64,000 nt of DNA. It comes from Plecoglossus altivelis. Taxonomy: Eukaryota; Chordata; Actinopteri; Osmeriformes; Plecoglossidae. Positions 45,057-56,715 of this stretch are shown here, in pieces; position 1 is the first letter of the stretch, and every line of letters begins with the position of its first letter. A program made the translations under genes and the position numbers. The stretch spans positions 4,044,636 through 4,108,635 of the forward strand of contig BROE01000007.1 in the NCBI GenBank assembly GCA_036571765.1. The letters run 5' to 3'. Below the pieces are notes generated by a model. The model saw only the letters and a program-made list of their open reading frames with translations, was not told the DNA's origin and did not search any database.

Positions 45057-45540
45057 AGGAGAATCATGGTCTGGGTTTATGAATAGACGTGGCAGCCTCT
45101 GTCCCTGGGGACGAGATGTCTCAGGACAGCAGCTGACAACAGCTCAACTCTGACCTACGGCAGACACAACCACAGATCCATGTGTGCGTGTGTGTGCGTG
45201 TGCCTGGACCTGTTTGTGTATGAGGGCCTGCGCGCACGTGCGTGTGTGTGTGTGTGAGTGTGTGTACCCTATCTTGAAGCCTTTATTTTTTACCCTGGCC
45301 GTTGGTGATGAAAGGTCAGCAATGAGCTATTCCTGAATACTCCCAATATTGATCTGTCAATGAAAACACACAACCCCCCTGAGAACCAGCTCTGGAACCA
45401 AACCCTTATTATCACTCGTACATCACTGTGGCTATCATAAGAGCTTCTGTGATTTCACCCCTTTCAACCATAGATGCCAACGTATGCGAACAGTGAAAAC
45501 CTCAATCAAACAGAGAGATATAGTCTGTGTTGCTGTGCTT

Positions 45541-45616
45541 AACGCCTGCAAGCACAGTAAGAACGCCTGCGAGCACAGTCAGAACGCCTGCGAGCACAGT
45601 AAGAACGCCTGCGAGA
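45541..45616. repeat. 21-bp tandem repeat (AACGCCTGCGAGCACAGTMA)
   Basis: Units begin at 45541, 45562, 45583 and 45604. The frame reads NACEHSK repeats but has no further coding support. Confidence 0.92.
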
Positions 45617-47053
45617 AGGCCTGCCAGATCTTTAAAAGTTTGAAAAGCAAACCCTTTCACACTTAACACGTGACTGTATAGAAATGAACTTCACCTAACA
45701 AAGAAAGAGAGAGAGAAGGAGGGGAGGGAGGGAAGGAGAGAGAGAGAGACGTTTGGAGGTTATGGGTGAGCGGGGGAGTCTGGATGGAGGTTTGGGTGTG
45801 GGGTGAGGCAGGGGGTGGGGGAGTGGGGGGGGCTCTGCCTGTTTAAACTCTCCCGAACATTCATGCATGTCGAGACTGCCGACCCATTGGGAAATCAGTG
45901 CCCAGGAAACCGTCAGTCTCCCTGGAAAGATCTGGAGTTCTGAGAGCCCACATCTGACATTTGGAAATGTAAGTCGGCCAAACCACCTGCCGCAACGGAC
46001 GGTTTGATATGAAGCTAGGATGAGAGAGACAGAGCTGGGAAATGGGCCTCGTTTGTTAAGGTTTTAGATCTCTCGCTCTCTCCCCCCCCTCGCTCTCTCT
46101 CGCTCTCTCTCTCTTTCTCTCTCTCTCTCTTGTGTGCTTCATTGCCTGTTTCCTTCCCTTCACTCTCCCTCCCTCCCTCCCTCTTTCTCTACAACTTCAT
46201 CGTCGCTCAGCTATAACTGAGGCGATGTCAGAGTGTAGCTGTAATAAGAACAAGCCCCTAGATGTTATTGATCTACGTGTTCAATTACCTTCCAACTCTC
46301 AATAATTTAATAAGGCGCCACCGTTTCCTCACTTCTGAAGTTGCTCAGAGAGAGACCAAAAACGAGAGAGAGAGAGAAAAAGGGTTCTACTTTTTAACCC
46401 TGATTTCTTTTTAAGTGGAGCCTTGGTAGACAAAGCGTTTCTGTGATTAAAGACTGTTCCAGATTGATTTGGCACCGGATGAAATCCTCCAGAGTTTTGA
46501 TTTGTAAGAGCTGGCATCCATGTAATCATCCCTCATAGGCGAACTCATTCATAAGAGATCTCCCTGAACCTGTGTCGGGGGCGCTAGCTAGCTATAGACA
46601 CCTTGCACCAGGGTTGGAACTTCAAAGAGCGAGGCACGGAACTTTCCATAGCCCCCTTTCGCATTCTAAACATAGAGGTGGGCTCTAATTAGCGACGCGA
46701 GGTATCGCGCTCTCGTGAGGAGACTTGCGGAGGGGCTCATGTATGCAAATGCGGAGAAAACGTGTTATGCTGACAGAGCAGCTGGACTCTCTCTATTCCT
46801 CTCTCTCTCTCTCCCTCCCTCTCTCTCTCTCTCTGCTGTTATCGCCTAATGATGGAGGAGTGTGTTTCTATAGAGAATACGGCTAGCTAGGGGGTGGGCT
46901 GAATAAGTCAAATGAGAAGCCTAACCGGTGTGAAGCATCTCCAGGTAGATATGTCAGAAAACTCCAGTACTCTGAAGGGAGATGATGGGATCCCTGCAAT
47001 GCAGAACATGGGGTGAGAGACAGAGACAGAGAGACGAGGGAGGGAGAGGGGGG

Positions 47054-47093
<40 letters not shown>

Positions 47094-48533
47094 GTTCTAC
47101 CTATGGGGTGTGTTGCTAGGCTGAGTCGATGCTCAGTGTTAGACCAGGCTGAAATAAAGAGATCGAAGGTGGATGGCCTTACATAGTGACATAGGACACG
47201 CTACCATTTTACATTCTGAGTGTGTCTGTGCATGTGTGTATGACCAGGAGAGAGAGAGAGAGAGTGTGTAAGGAGAAATCAAAGAAAGTTCACCTGAAAG
47301 TCAATCATGTTTTTAAAGGGATTATGAACATCCATAAAGTAGCCCCATTATGTCCTCAAATATTGCTGATGCATGCTTTGAGACTGCCCTGAGGGTTTTG
47401 AACTGTCAACGTGAGGGTGTTATATGCAGCAATACAGCGCAGCACTTTAGCTCGTAAGTTACTATGGTGATGTCAACCGTAACCTATGCGATACTGGAGA
47501 GGAGTGAGCTCTTACTGCTTCCGTGTCAAAGATCATTGGTGACATCTGGCGGCCAACAATCTACACAACAGCGCCGCATCAGAAAATCTCGAATCTGGAG
47601 CTACAGTAGCCTGCCTACTCGAGTTGAGAAGTAGGCCTATTGATGCCGGGTAGGCCTATGCTCCTGCGGTATCCTTGACATTGCAAAAAAAAAAAGTAAC
47701 CTTCAAGTTATTTTTCAGACACTTTTATCCAACGTGACGTATATACGTGCAAAGGCTTAAATATAATATTATGAGCTGCTAGCTTGAAGATAGGTTTGTC
47801 GATTTTCTGATTGATGAAGCGAATTTTTGCAAATGACTGGGTGTTGTAACAGGTATGAAACTGTTATGTCTGTAGATGTCTAGCCGTTTAATGCTTGCTA
47901 GAGTCGGGGGATAGAAAGTGTTTTCGTGTCACACACACAGACACTAATTAGCTGGCGCTTTCATGCCTCCCTTGAGAAACCACGAGTAAAAGAATACTCT
48001 CGAGAACATCCAGCAAATCTCTGCACATTAACTGAGGAAAGATGTAGGTTATTTCTCGTTTGTGACCCCGTTCTCAGATTACAGCGAACAAAGGCTTCCA
48101 TCAGTGTTATGTCGGAGAAACGGCCTCAGATGAAATCGATCCGTGTTTTTGGTGTGTTAACCCACAAAATCTGTAGGCTAAACGGCTATGAATAATCAAT
48201 CAGATCGTTTCACTGGTAGCGCGTCCGACCTTATTAACCTCAGTAGAAATAGCGAACGAGAGGCCCGTGCCGTTCTCTCTTAATCTTGAACGTATGTATA
48301 TTTAACCTAAAAAAGCCCTGCTAACTGGTCTGAGATCGGTATCTGCTCGGCCACTTCGTGTATTAGGGGAGGCCCTAGAAGACCTGTGGTTAAACGCTGA
48401 CGTCACAAGAAGGCGGCTCCGTGGCGGCGGCACAGGTGTGCATTTCTTCAGGTGTAAAGTGAGGAAATGAGCGCCCCGCAAAACAAGTTCAACGCATCTC
48501 TGCCATTGCTCAAATTCAGATCTCGGCTTCGGT
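45617..48533. other. intergenic DNA upstream of the first TMEM238-like gene
   Basis: Contains (GA)n at 47050-47090, CT tracts near 46075-46130 and 46795-46835, and unique sequence. The last few hundred bases should contain the promoter and 5' UTR of the downstream gene, but no core element is clear. Confidence 0.4.
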
Positions 48534-49076
48534 ATGGCCCAGAACTGCGTGGGGAACTGTGCGCCGTTATTTTTTCTTGCCATCGCTTTTGATTTGTGTG
48601 GCGTGGCTGTTCTTCTAGTTGGCATTTTCGCCAATCTGAAATTAGACGGTCGGTTCTACGGTGATTTCCTAATCTACACGGGGTCTCTCATTATTTTTAT
48701 CAGCCTGATTTGGTGGATTATGTGGTATACTGGGAACGTAAAGGTTTATTCCGACGATTTGGAGAAAAGCCATTTGAATAACTTTGCGCACTGGGCGAGG
48801 AAGTTTTCAGAGAGGCTCTCTAAGAGTGGGATGAAAACTCTAGAAGCGGGTGAAAAGTGCAGGGGGAACATGATGGATCTCAACGGAACTGTGGCATTGC
48901 GGGCTGCACCGCGAATAATATACGAAACCAACCCAATGACTGGTCACGACAACAGAGGTTACGACAGAAGTCTTGACTCTTCGCTTCCCCGCAAAACCGT
49001 TGAATTGGACATTTTGAAGAACCCCGCGGTGGCCCCGCAGAATGTCGCGGATGGAAAAGCGGAAAGGCTTCTTTGA
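48534..49076 (+). CDS. TMEM238-family two-pass membrane protein (180 aa)
   Basis: Single uninterrupted coding exon from ATG (G at -3, G at +4) to TGA. Residues about 11-34 (PLFFLAIAFDLCGVAVLLVG core) and about 44-67 (FLIYTGSLIIFISLIWWIMW core) are two membrane helices, followed by YTGNVKV, a hallmark of TMEM238/TMEM238L. The remaining 110 or so residues are a hydrophilic tail (Lys/Arg, Asn and Ser rich), longer than I remember for mammalian TMEM238. Function of the family is poorly known. It lies 3.3 kb upstream of a second, shorter family member in the same orientation. A donor GTGAGT begins four bases after the stop, so the transcript is probably spliced in its 3' UTR. The symbol (tmem238 a/b or l) cannot be decided without a tree. 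Confidence 0.85.
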   Translation: MAQNCVGNCAPLFFLAIAFDLCGVAVLLVGIFANLKLDGRFYGDFLIYTGSLIIFISLIWWIMWYTGNVKVYSDDLEKSHLNNFAHWARKFSERLSKSGMKTLEAGEKCRGNMMDLNGTVALRAAPRIIYETNPMTGHDNRGYDRSLDSSLPRKTVELDILKNPAVAPQNVADGKAERLL

Positions 49077-50640
49077 GTTGGTGAGTTTTCCTCCTGAAAA
49101 TGAGCATCTAGTACACCAGTTGTGTACTTACTTGTGTACAGTAATTTATCTATGAATGCTGTGGTTAAAAGGTTTAAAAAGTAGTGTTCAGCTATACACG
49201 TAAGTACCCAGATATTGATTACACCTAGTCCTCTAGCCAAAAACAAATTCCCTTTTGGAATAATCAATCTCCATTGGATACTCTTTGTTGTTGTCTATAA
49301 TAGACTTCCATGTCTGAGAAACTGACTTAAATTTCACACTTAACTCCACTTAATGCTTCTGCAACATTGGCTTACAGTATGTTTGTTAGGCCTGTACTGT
49401 CATTTGAAACTTTTGACACTGTCCCTCCCAAGCCATAATAAACTGCAGCACCTTAATGTCGTCCGTTGTTTACCACCAACACATCCGCCGATTAGGTAGA
49501 TACACCCTTGATTGTCCACTTGACACTTGATTATGTAATGTCATTTGTAGAAAAGTACTAATGTTAGTTTATTAGCCTATTTCTCTCCCTCTCTCTCAGA
49601 CCAATGCATGCTGCCCGAGGACTTGCTTGTTCACTAGCTTCTCATGAATGTCTGTAATAATTAATATGTGACCGCCTGCTAATAAAATGGTCTCGCCGGC
49701 CCTTGGCTTCCTTTTAATTAACGAGTCTGCCTACTGCGGTTCACCTCCATAGCCTCACATTATTTTCGCCGCCAGTTAAGGATTGCCGCTTTATGTAACA
49801 GCGACGGCGCTCTAGGTGGCCCCAGCATATCTCCACATACATTTGAGAGGTCCAATAGAAAGCGTTGATTCCTACACTTGAGCCTGCAATACAACACAAA
49901 CTTTTCTTTCTTATTTCGTAAGATTAATTATACGCAACTATGTTCTCCTAAGGGGGCTCTATCTAATCGTGTAATGTTCGAGATATGTTGTCATTGGAGA
50001 GGGAAGTAGACGCTTAGGCAATTTCATGTTTCAATTTCAATATGACACTCAAAAAAGGAGCACATCGTGATGTATTCAAATGACTGACCAAAAAAATGAT
50101 TCGATGTTGAAACCACCAGGATCTAACCAAATGTGCCTTTTAAAGTCAATAATTTCAAGATAAATTAATCCGCTCTTGTTCCAATGACCAAGAGCCACCA
50201 CCTAAAGACAACATGACCATTGTTTCGACCAGCTGCTGCGCATTGTTTGCAACGTATATCGTGTTTGACTATACTTAATTATGTCAGGCAGTGACCAAAT
50301 ACTTGGCTAAATATTAGCAAAAAGCTGACAAATACAGTTGGGTAATATTTGGCATGGAGTTCCTTCTTCGTAATTGTTTCTGTGTCTCTGGATACAGGTC
50401 TCATTCCAAGAAATATGAAGTGATGGTTACACGTATTCTATCACGTACTTTAAGCGTTCATTACTCCACAGTGATTCCCCCCTCGAAATTGGTGAATAAC
50501 TGGAAAACTGGAGTATATACAAACTGACTGGGGAATCAAGGATAGGCTATAGGCTATGTGTTAGGCCCACAGATGTGTCATCTCTCAAGGGAACCTGGGA
50601 GAGTAGTATTGCAGTATTGTACATGCAGGAACTTCGACAC

Positions 50641-50840
50641 GATTCAAGTTCAAGTTGTGCTTTATTGTCATTCCGCTACATGCGGGTGCATACAGTGGAA
50701 CGAAATGTCGTGCCTCACAGAGCCACGGTGCCAAATAAGTACAGACATTTAACAGTACAGTCTAACAACAAACAATTTAAAATAAATATAACATTTCTCC
50801 TATACATAAACTAAACAGGATACAAACTATACAAACTGTA
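50641..50840. mobile_element. probable fish dispersed repeat (GCTTTATTGTCATTCCGCTA type)
   Basis: The segment with TTTATTGTCATTCCGCTACA, CAGTGGAACGAAATGTCGTG and CCTCACAGAGCCACGGTGC resembles a repeat that I recall as widespread in teleost genomes. Class and exact borders are not clear; the right side grades into AT-rich sequence. Confidence 0.45.
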
Positions 50841-50861
50841 CGAATACTTACCGATGTGCAT

Positions 50862-50942
50862 GTGCATAGAGTATTGTGCATAGAGTATTGTACATGTGCA
50901 TAGAGTATTGTACATGTACATAGAGTATTGTACATTGTACAT
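50862..50942. repeat. about 20-bp tandem repeat (GTGCATAGAGTATTGTACAT)
   Basis: Four copies with variable length, possibly the internal tandem part of the adjacent dispersed repeat. Confidence 0.85.
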
Positions 50943-51417
50943 GACCCATGATTCGTGGGTCCCATGAAGTGTGCAATTGCCTCTTTTGAACTTACCTGTA
51001 CTAACCCCACAATTCACCCTCCTAGTTTGAACCCAGATGAATAAAGTAGCAATACCACTACTTCTATTTAATTCTACTTCTAACACACTGCTCATTGCCT
51101 GCGCTGTCAGACTGATTCAATTTGAAGGTGATTCAGAAAGCCCATCCCACCCCCACATGATTCATATCTGACCCTCCCTTCAGGAACTTAGTATAGGGTC
51201 CCACTAGCTAAGTCAAGTAGATTCGAATGCCCTTTTCCTAGATCTGCGACCAATTTGCTGAAATGAAATAGGAACAAGTTAAGTTTGTATTCATTGTGTC
51301 ATTGGTGTTTGTCAATAATAAATCATTGACTTGACATACACATGTGGACAGATAGGCCCTAAGGGAAACAATGAAAGGTTGTTAAACTAATACTTCTGTG
51401 CTGGTTTTGTTTTGCAG

Positions 51418-51655
51418 GTACGTGGTGGCCTTTCTATCACACCTTTAGGAACTGAAGACACTTTGTATGGAGATAAGGCTTCTTGTTCAGGGACCTGCCC
51501 GGCATGCTGCACCATGCAGGCAACACAGAAGAACTCTCCGGTTTTATTCAATGTACATAGAAGAAATCTTTATTTTTGAAACGTCTTGACATTTGTTTTT
51601 GTGTGTTTTGAATGTCGGGATTTGAAATAAACATTCCTCAACGCATATATATGGG
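51418..51655 (+). other. probable 3' UTR exon of the first TMEM238-like gene
   Basis: Follows a good acceptor (TTTTGTTTTGCAG) and ends with AATAAA at 51626-51631, so cleavage would fall near 51645-51660. There is no coding frame of note. Confidence 0.55.
51626..51631 (+). terminator. poly(A) signal AATAAA
   Basis: Canonical hexamer in GAAATAAACATT, placed to end the first TMEM238-like transcript. Confidence 0.6.
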
Positions 51656-52328
51656 TGGTAGATTTTCTCTGAACGACACCCACGTGCACGAAAAGGGGTT
51701 TTATGTTAGATGCCAATTACACACGGTCCATGGTTGTGTGCACTTGTTTAATCCAGTTGAATTGGTTAAACTCACTCCTGAGTAGAAATACCTGCCACTG
51801 CCCATCAAAAGGTAGGTTTTGGGTGGTATAGCTGGTTTCAAGCAGTGTTTTTTGCCTGCTGTGGTGACATTTTTAAGTCAATGCACCTGACTTTGAACCT
51901 TGTCCTGATCAAAAGGGGAGGGACGACTGACTACAGCTACACTTGTTAAACCTGAAGAGTGAACTTCTCTGTAGAGTGAGTCATGTTATCCAGGGCTCAA
52001 GATCATATCTCTTATATAGGGGATGTTAAAGCATGTGCCAGATAGTGCTCTTGCCACAGCTATAGGAAAGTCTCATGCAATGTGAAGGAGACCAGGTGAG
52101 GAATGCGAGGGCTGCTTTAAAACGACACATCCTCATCGTCCTCCTTGTCGTCCTCCAGTGTACATCTTGTGACTAGGACAGTGGGAAGGGCAGATGTCGA
52201 ATGGACGGCCATGGTGATATCGACGAATCGCATCGAAGTATCGACGGAGAGCGTTTCTACAGGAAGACGACAACCAAATTAGACCACCAGGACTCTGACT
52301 GACGCAAAGCGAACGTTCGTTGCCGATC
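51656..52328 (+). promoter_or_regulatory. upstream region and possible 5' UTR splice sites of the second TMEM238-like gene
   Basis: Unique sequence. ACCAG/GTGAGG (52095-52096) and GCGTTTCTACAG/GAAG (52262-52263) could be the borders of a short 5' UTR intron; this is inference. Confidence 0.3.
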
Positions 52329-52580
52329 ATGGATTACGCTCCGGTCGTAGGCCGCTTCCTGCTGTCCTTCGTCCTTGCCATCGTATTTAGTGCCGCCGGC
52401 ATCATCCTCTTCCTCATCGGCATCTTCGCTCCCTTCAGCTTCTGGGACATCTTCGTCTTCTCCGGCCCCCTCCTCGCCTTCCTCAGCCTGGTGTTCTGGA
52501 TCCTCTGGTATCTGGGGAACGTCGAGGTGACCGTGGAGGAGCCTCTTCCTAAAGGAGGCCCCAATGAAATTCAGATGTAA
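52329..52580 (+). CDS. TMEM238-like two-pass membrane protein (83 aa)
   Basis: Single coding exon from an ATG with strong context (A at -3, G at +4) to TAA. Predicted membrane helices lie at about residues 9-33 (FLLSFVLAIVFSAAGIILFL core) and 38-61 (IFVFSGPLLAFLSLVFWILW core), followed by YLGNVEV and a short acidic/Pro tail. The second helix and the YxGNVxV motif align directly with the 180-aa protein upstream, so the two are tandem paralogs. Size and short tail fit TMEM238L better than TMEM238. An upstream in-frame TTG is not a plausible start. Function unknown. Confidence 0.83.
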   Translation: MDYAPVVGRFLLSFVLAIVFSAAGIILFLIGIFAPFSFWDIFVFSGPLLAFLSLVFWILWYLGNVEVTVEEPLPKGGPNEIQM

Positions 52581-53990
52581 AACGTTGGAACTTTTCTTGT
52601 CATAGACGTACAAAATGTTTGGTATCGTTTGTTTGTAAAGCTTGCCGGTTGCAACACGGCGTTATTTTTCAACAAAATTAATTGGATCCTTGGATCCATT
52701 TTCCATTGAGGAAGAGCCTTCTTCCTATTTTGTGACTACTTGTAACAGGTGTGTTGATCCTGTAGGCGTGTGTGCATGTTTGTGTGCGTTCCGGTTCGCC
52801 AGTTCCTGTTCTGTTACGTCTCCTCTTACTAACATTCTTAACAAGTTGGAGTCATATTCATCTCATTGGAACATTTGACCATGAAATTATTGAAGGAGAA
52901 AGACAATTCTTCCTCAATTTCTAGATCTTTTAGCGTTGGAGTACATGAACAGATGATATGGAAATCTGGTGTTCTTGTAGTAGTCTGCTGTAGTAGTCTG
53001 CTGTAGTAGTCTGCTGTAGTAGTCTGCTGTAGTAGGCTGCTGTAGTAGGCTGCTGTAGTAGTCTGCTGTAGTAGGCTGCTGTAGTAGAAGTGTTTCTTCT
53101 GTTTCATGTCATCGTCCTAGCTGAAACCTCGCTCGCTCACTGCTGGAGGTTTCGGTAATATTTTTGCACCAGACTACTCACGGAGGAAATGGGAACTTCA
53201 ACATGAAATGTCTCTGTGCGGCCACATCTGCCAGCCGTTTTGCGGTGTATAAGTGGATTCCATACTATGAATTATGGTTTGTGTGGTGTTTAATCAGTTG
53301 CTTACCATTCGATTCGATCGCTACTCGAGCCAAAACACAAATGAGAACTTATTGAGAAAGTAATAAACATGTTTTATCATTTTAGTTTTGACTAGCACCG
53401 ATAAGAAAGTGCACACGGTCATTTAACTGGTTCGAACTGACTAATTCTTTCAAGATGAAGCTATCGTTTATCAGTTTATCTGGGTTTATCAGTTTATCCT
53501 GCGTTATCAGGATCAGGCTGGCATGAAACTGCCCTTGTCTGTAGCTGAGTATGTAACACATCAGGTTTTTCGGCACAGACACACCCAAAACACTGGCTTA
53601 ATATTTAACCCACTACTGCCATACAAGCCCCATACTCGAACAATAGTAACCAGATGAAGTATCCACCAGTGCCAGTAACATAAACAGAAATAAAATGATG
53701 ATGGACATCTGATGTTCTGGTTACACCTATTTTCCTCAATTAGAAATGGAAGGATTGTTTTAGGCTGCTGCATAGGCGTACATATACCTTCTGTCTGAAT
53801 AGGCTTCGACCTCAATGTAACGTGCGCCCGTCTGGTAAAGATGGACTATTCTTTAATGCTGATCACCAAAAAAATACAGTCAGAACGGTGCATTCCTGAT
53901 CCTTGATTGATGCTGTGCAACTTCCTGTAATCTTACGGAAGACTTTGTTTGTCACTTTGGATGCAAAACAAAACGTGTTGAATAAATGGA
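52581..53990 (+). other. 3' UTR/intergenic region after the second TMEM238-like gene
   Basis: AATAAA hexamers occur at 53362, about 53689 and 53981; any could end the transcript. Contains a 13-bp repeat array at 52976-53087. Confidence 0.4.
52976..53087. repeat. 13-bp tandem repeat (TGTAGTAGTCTGC)
   Basis: About eight copies with T/G variation (GTCTGC or GGCTGC), probably in the 3' UTR of the second TMEM238-like gene. Confidence 0.94.
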
Positions 53991-55900
53991 ATGTCAGCAA
54001 ACCCCAGTTGAGTCTGTGGTGTTTCTTTACATTGTCTTTGTCTGCCCTGCTTCGCTTGACTAATTCAACACCTTACCAACCCTCCTTAAGACACCTACAT
54101 CACATCATCAGGCCCTCTGGAAAGGTTGTCCGAATCCCACTTATCGTTCTCCGGTTTCCAAACACCTTGGTTGTGTTTCCAGTATACGGTGCCAACCAGG
54201 TTTGGGGCCGGTGTCGGAGACACAAAGGGGCGGACTGAACCTGACACCTGGCGGCGTTCACCCTGGTGACAAATTGGGGCCAGGATTAAGTTCTACCTGA
54301 CACAGTAAACCTGTTTGGGCCCGACCCCCGACATCAGCGGTTCTGCTAGAGGCGGACGCCGTAATGACAGCAAGAGGGCCCAGGGGGAAAGGTGTTTACA
54401 GGATCTGGACAGAACCTCGTTTCCTGCCAGATTCCAGCAGCTAGCCAGATACAGGGTTTGCTTGAATGTGATTGAGTGATATTTTAGTTGATAGGCTGTA
54501 ACTGGGAGTTTATTAGCAGTTGTTGTAGGCCAATCACAGTGCTTTATCTTTACAGAGAGAGGACTGTCATTAACAGTGGCAAGTGGTAATATTATATGTG
54601 AACTATATAATATATTATATATTATATATATATATATGTGTATTTTTTAAAAGCTTGATTACTTTAATCGTATTTAAAGGAGATGACCTTTGTGCCTGAC
54701 CTCTTGGATCCGCATCAACTTATTTATCATTGCAAGTGAACGTTGTCATTGTTGATTTGTTTTCATAAACACTAGATGGCAGTGTTGCGCCGTAAATCGA
54801 TAATCACACCACCCGTCCTTGCGTCGTTTCTTCCAAGCAAAGATGATCGGGTTTACAGTAGAACGGGTCTTTTTGAAATAGCCCAGTCAATGGAACTGTT
54901 ACGGACAGGCCTATTCAGTTGGTATGGAAAAACCTGAGTCCATACAAATGTGTTCACTGTAATCATAACGTTTTTGTCATTGCCGGTGGTAAGGGACGTC
55001 GCTGTTTTATAAAAGAACCGTGATGCGACATGCGTCTAATGTTATTCCATCTATGTTTAAACTCAGTGATCTCTCTCCTCGACCTCTCTTAAACTCGGCT
55101 CACTCTTCTTCCCAGTCAGTTAATATCTTCAAATGCGGTTTGTTGTTTAGCCAATTAGTATGACCTACAATTATTACACCTTCTAAAGGTCACTTCAATA
55201 AACATTTTATAACTGATTAACTGCTTTCGCAAAAATGGGGAAGTGTATACACTTAATTATTTCCTTATGATAAAAATGTGTTATTAATTGCACCCTTCTG
55301 TGTGCTTTGAACGTCACTATCTACACGATGATGTAATCGAATAAGAACACGCGTGTATGCAACATTGAATTTCTCAATGCACCATGCTGCTTGCTACCAA
55401 AGGCAGATTTCAAGAGAGACTGTAGACCCTCCAAAATCATGAAGCCATTCTGGTCTACGCGATCGACTGACACACGTGCACTCATTTAGCCATCCATACG
55501 TTTTCAAAACATAGACTCGTTTGTAAAACACGCGGCTTTCTATTTGACCTCCACAACATTCCGAATGGCCCGGGGCATTGTGGGTACTACGATTTGTAAA
55601 CGAAAGGATGTCCGGTCGCATACAAGTCCTGGTAGAATATGGATTGGGTCTTCTGCAGGGTGTGGACCATGAATACTGCAGACCGCTCTAAATGCCTGGC
55701 AAATGCAACTGGACTATTAGTGAGATTGACAAGGCATGATGACCTGTCTAATTGGCCTGTTAAACTCAGATGAGTTAGAGGTTTAAAGCAAATGCTCTGA
55801 CTTATAGTATATGACGCTTTTAATATGAAAAATGCAATTTGCATCTTACCTTTTTGACACATTCCGATATATTTGTCAACGGTGGGGTTTAAAAAAAAAG
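53991..55900. other. intergenic DNA, nothing recognised
   Basis: Unique sequence with an AT-dinucleotide-rich stretch at 54590-54645. No exon recognised. Confidence 0.4.
54590..54645. repeat. (AT)n-rich region
   Basis: ATATAATATATTATATATTA-type sequence followed by (AT)n. Confidence 0.9.
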
Positions 55901-56419
55901 TTAAATATGCCTGGGAACGTAATCGACCAGGTCGAGTAGATCGTTTTTATTCAAGACTGGGTCCACTGACTGCATTGATGCACAAAACTCCTCTCCCAGT
56001 CTTATCAGCTTTTATCGCCGTATTTTATAATTAGCCATCGACCTGCGTGTTGGACTGCGGCGCAACCAACCACACTTTTCTACGGGCTATTTATACTGTA
56101 GTAGTCATTGGTAAACACGCCTCATCTGCCTACTCATTATTCGTGCTAGTTGGTGCAATAAACTGCCTGTCAAGCTACTTCCGCCCATTTGGACGCCTTT
56201 GGTTGGCTGGTGTCCTTTCTCTTTCTCTCTATCGCGGCGGTGGGTCGGATCCGCTGTGTCCCCGGTCTGGCACGTTCCTAACCAAATTCTTCTCGGTTTA
56301 AATTTGGATTCCCCTTTACGAAACCTTAAATTTGCAGCCCCCTTCTAAATTAAAAGCCAACTCATCTAAATTTGCGCCTGTTCTTCCCACAAAAAGCTCT
56401 AAATTAGAACCACTATAAG
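55901..56419 (+). promoter_or_regulatory. foxk2: foxk2 promoter / 5' UTR
   Basis: GC-mixed region with ACTTCCGCCC near 56178-56187 (ETS-like), CT-rich DNA near 56215-56232 and five TAAATTT/TAAATTA repeats at 56299-56406. The ATG sits in AAGATGGCGGT (56417-56427), a close YY1-site match. Transcription start not determined. Confidence 0.45.
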
Positions 56420-56715
56420 ATGGCGGTTGTAAGCGGGATGTCGGGGTCGGCTGTTGCCCGGCTTGAGGGCCGAGAATTCGAATACCTCATGAAGAAGAGG
56501 TCGGTGACCATCGGACGGAACTCCTCGCAGGGCTCAGTAGATGTCAGCATGGGCCATTCCAGTTTTATCTCTCGCCGACACCTAGAAATCTTCACCGCAG
56601 GCGAAGACGGCACCGGTAGTGGGGACTTCTATCTTCGATGCCTCGGAAAAAACGGGGTGTTTGTGGACGGAGTGTTTCAAAGAAGAGGTGCTCCACCTCT
56701 GCAGCTTCCACGAAT
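56420..56715 (+). CDS. foxk2: foxk2 exon 1 (FHA domain)
   Basis: ATG context AAG ATG G. Encodes residues 1-98 plus two bases; donor CGAAT/GTGAGA. Contains nearly the whole phospho-peptide-binding FHA fold. Confidence 0.95.

Larger units (their letters stand above)
49081..51417 (+). other. probable 3' UTR intron of the first TMEM238-like gene
   Basis: Starts GTGAGTTTTC four bases after the stop codon and ends TTTTGTTTTGCAG, giving a 2.3 kb intron. It contains a fish-type dispersed repeat at about 50641-50840. Because the stop is less than 50 bases from the junction, nonsense-mediated decay is not expected. Confidence 0.6.

Noticed and set aside
44838..45086. Ala/Ser/Pro-rich frame resembling a structural protein
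   Set aside because: Translation of CCTCAG/CCCCAG repeats.
53903..54238. 111-codon plus-strand frame
   Set aside because: No recognisable domain or splice support; contains an AATAAA and lies where a 3' UTR or intergenic DNA is expected.
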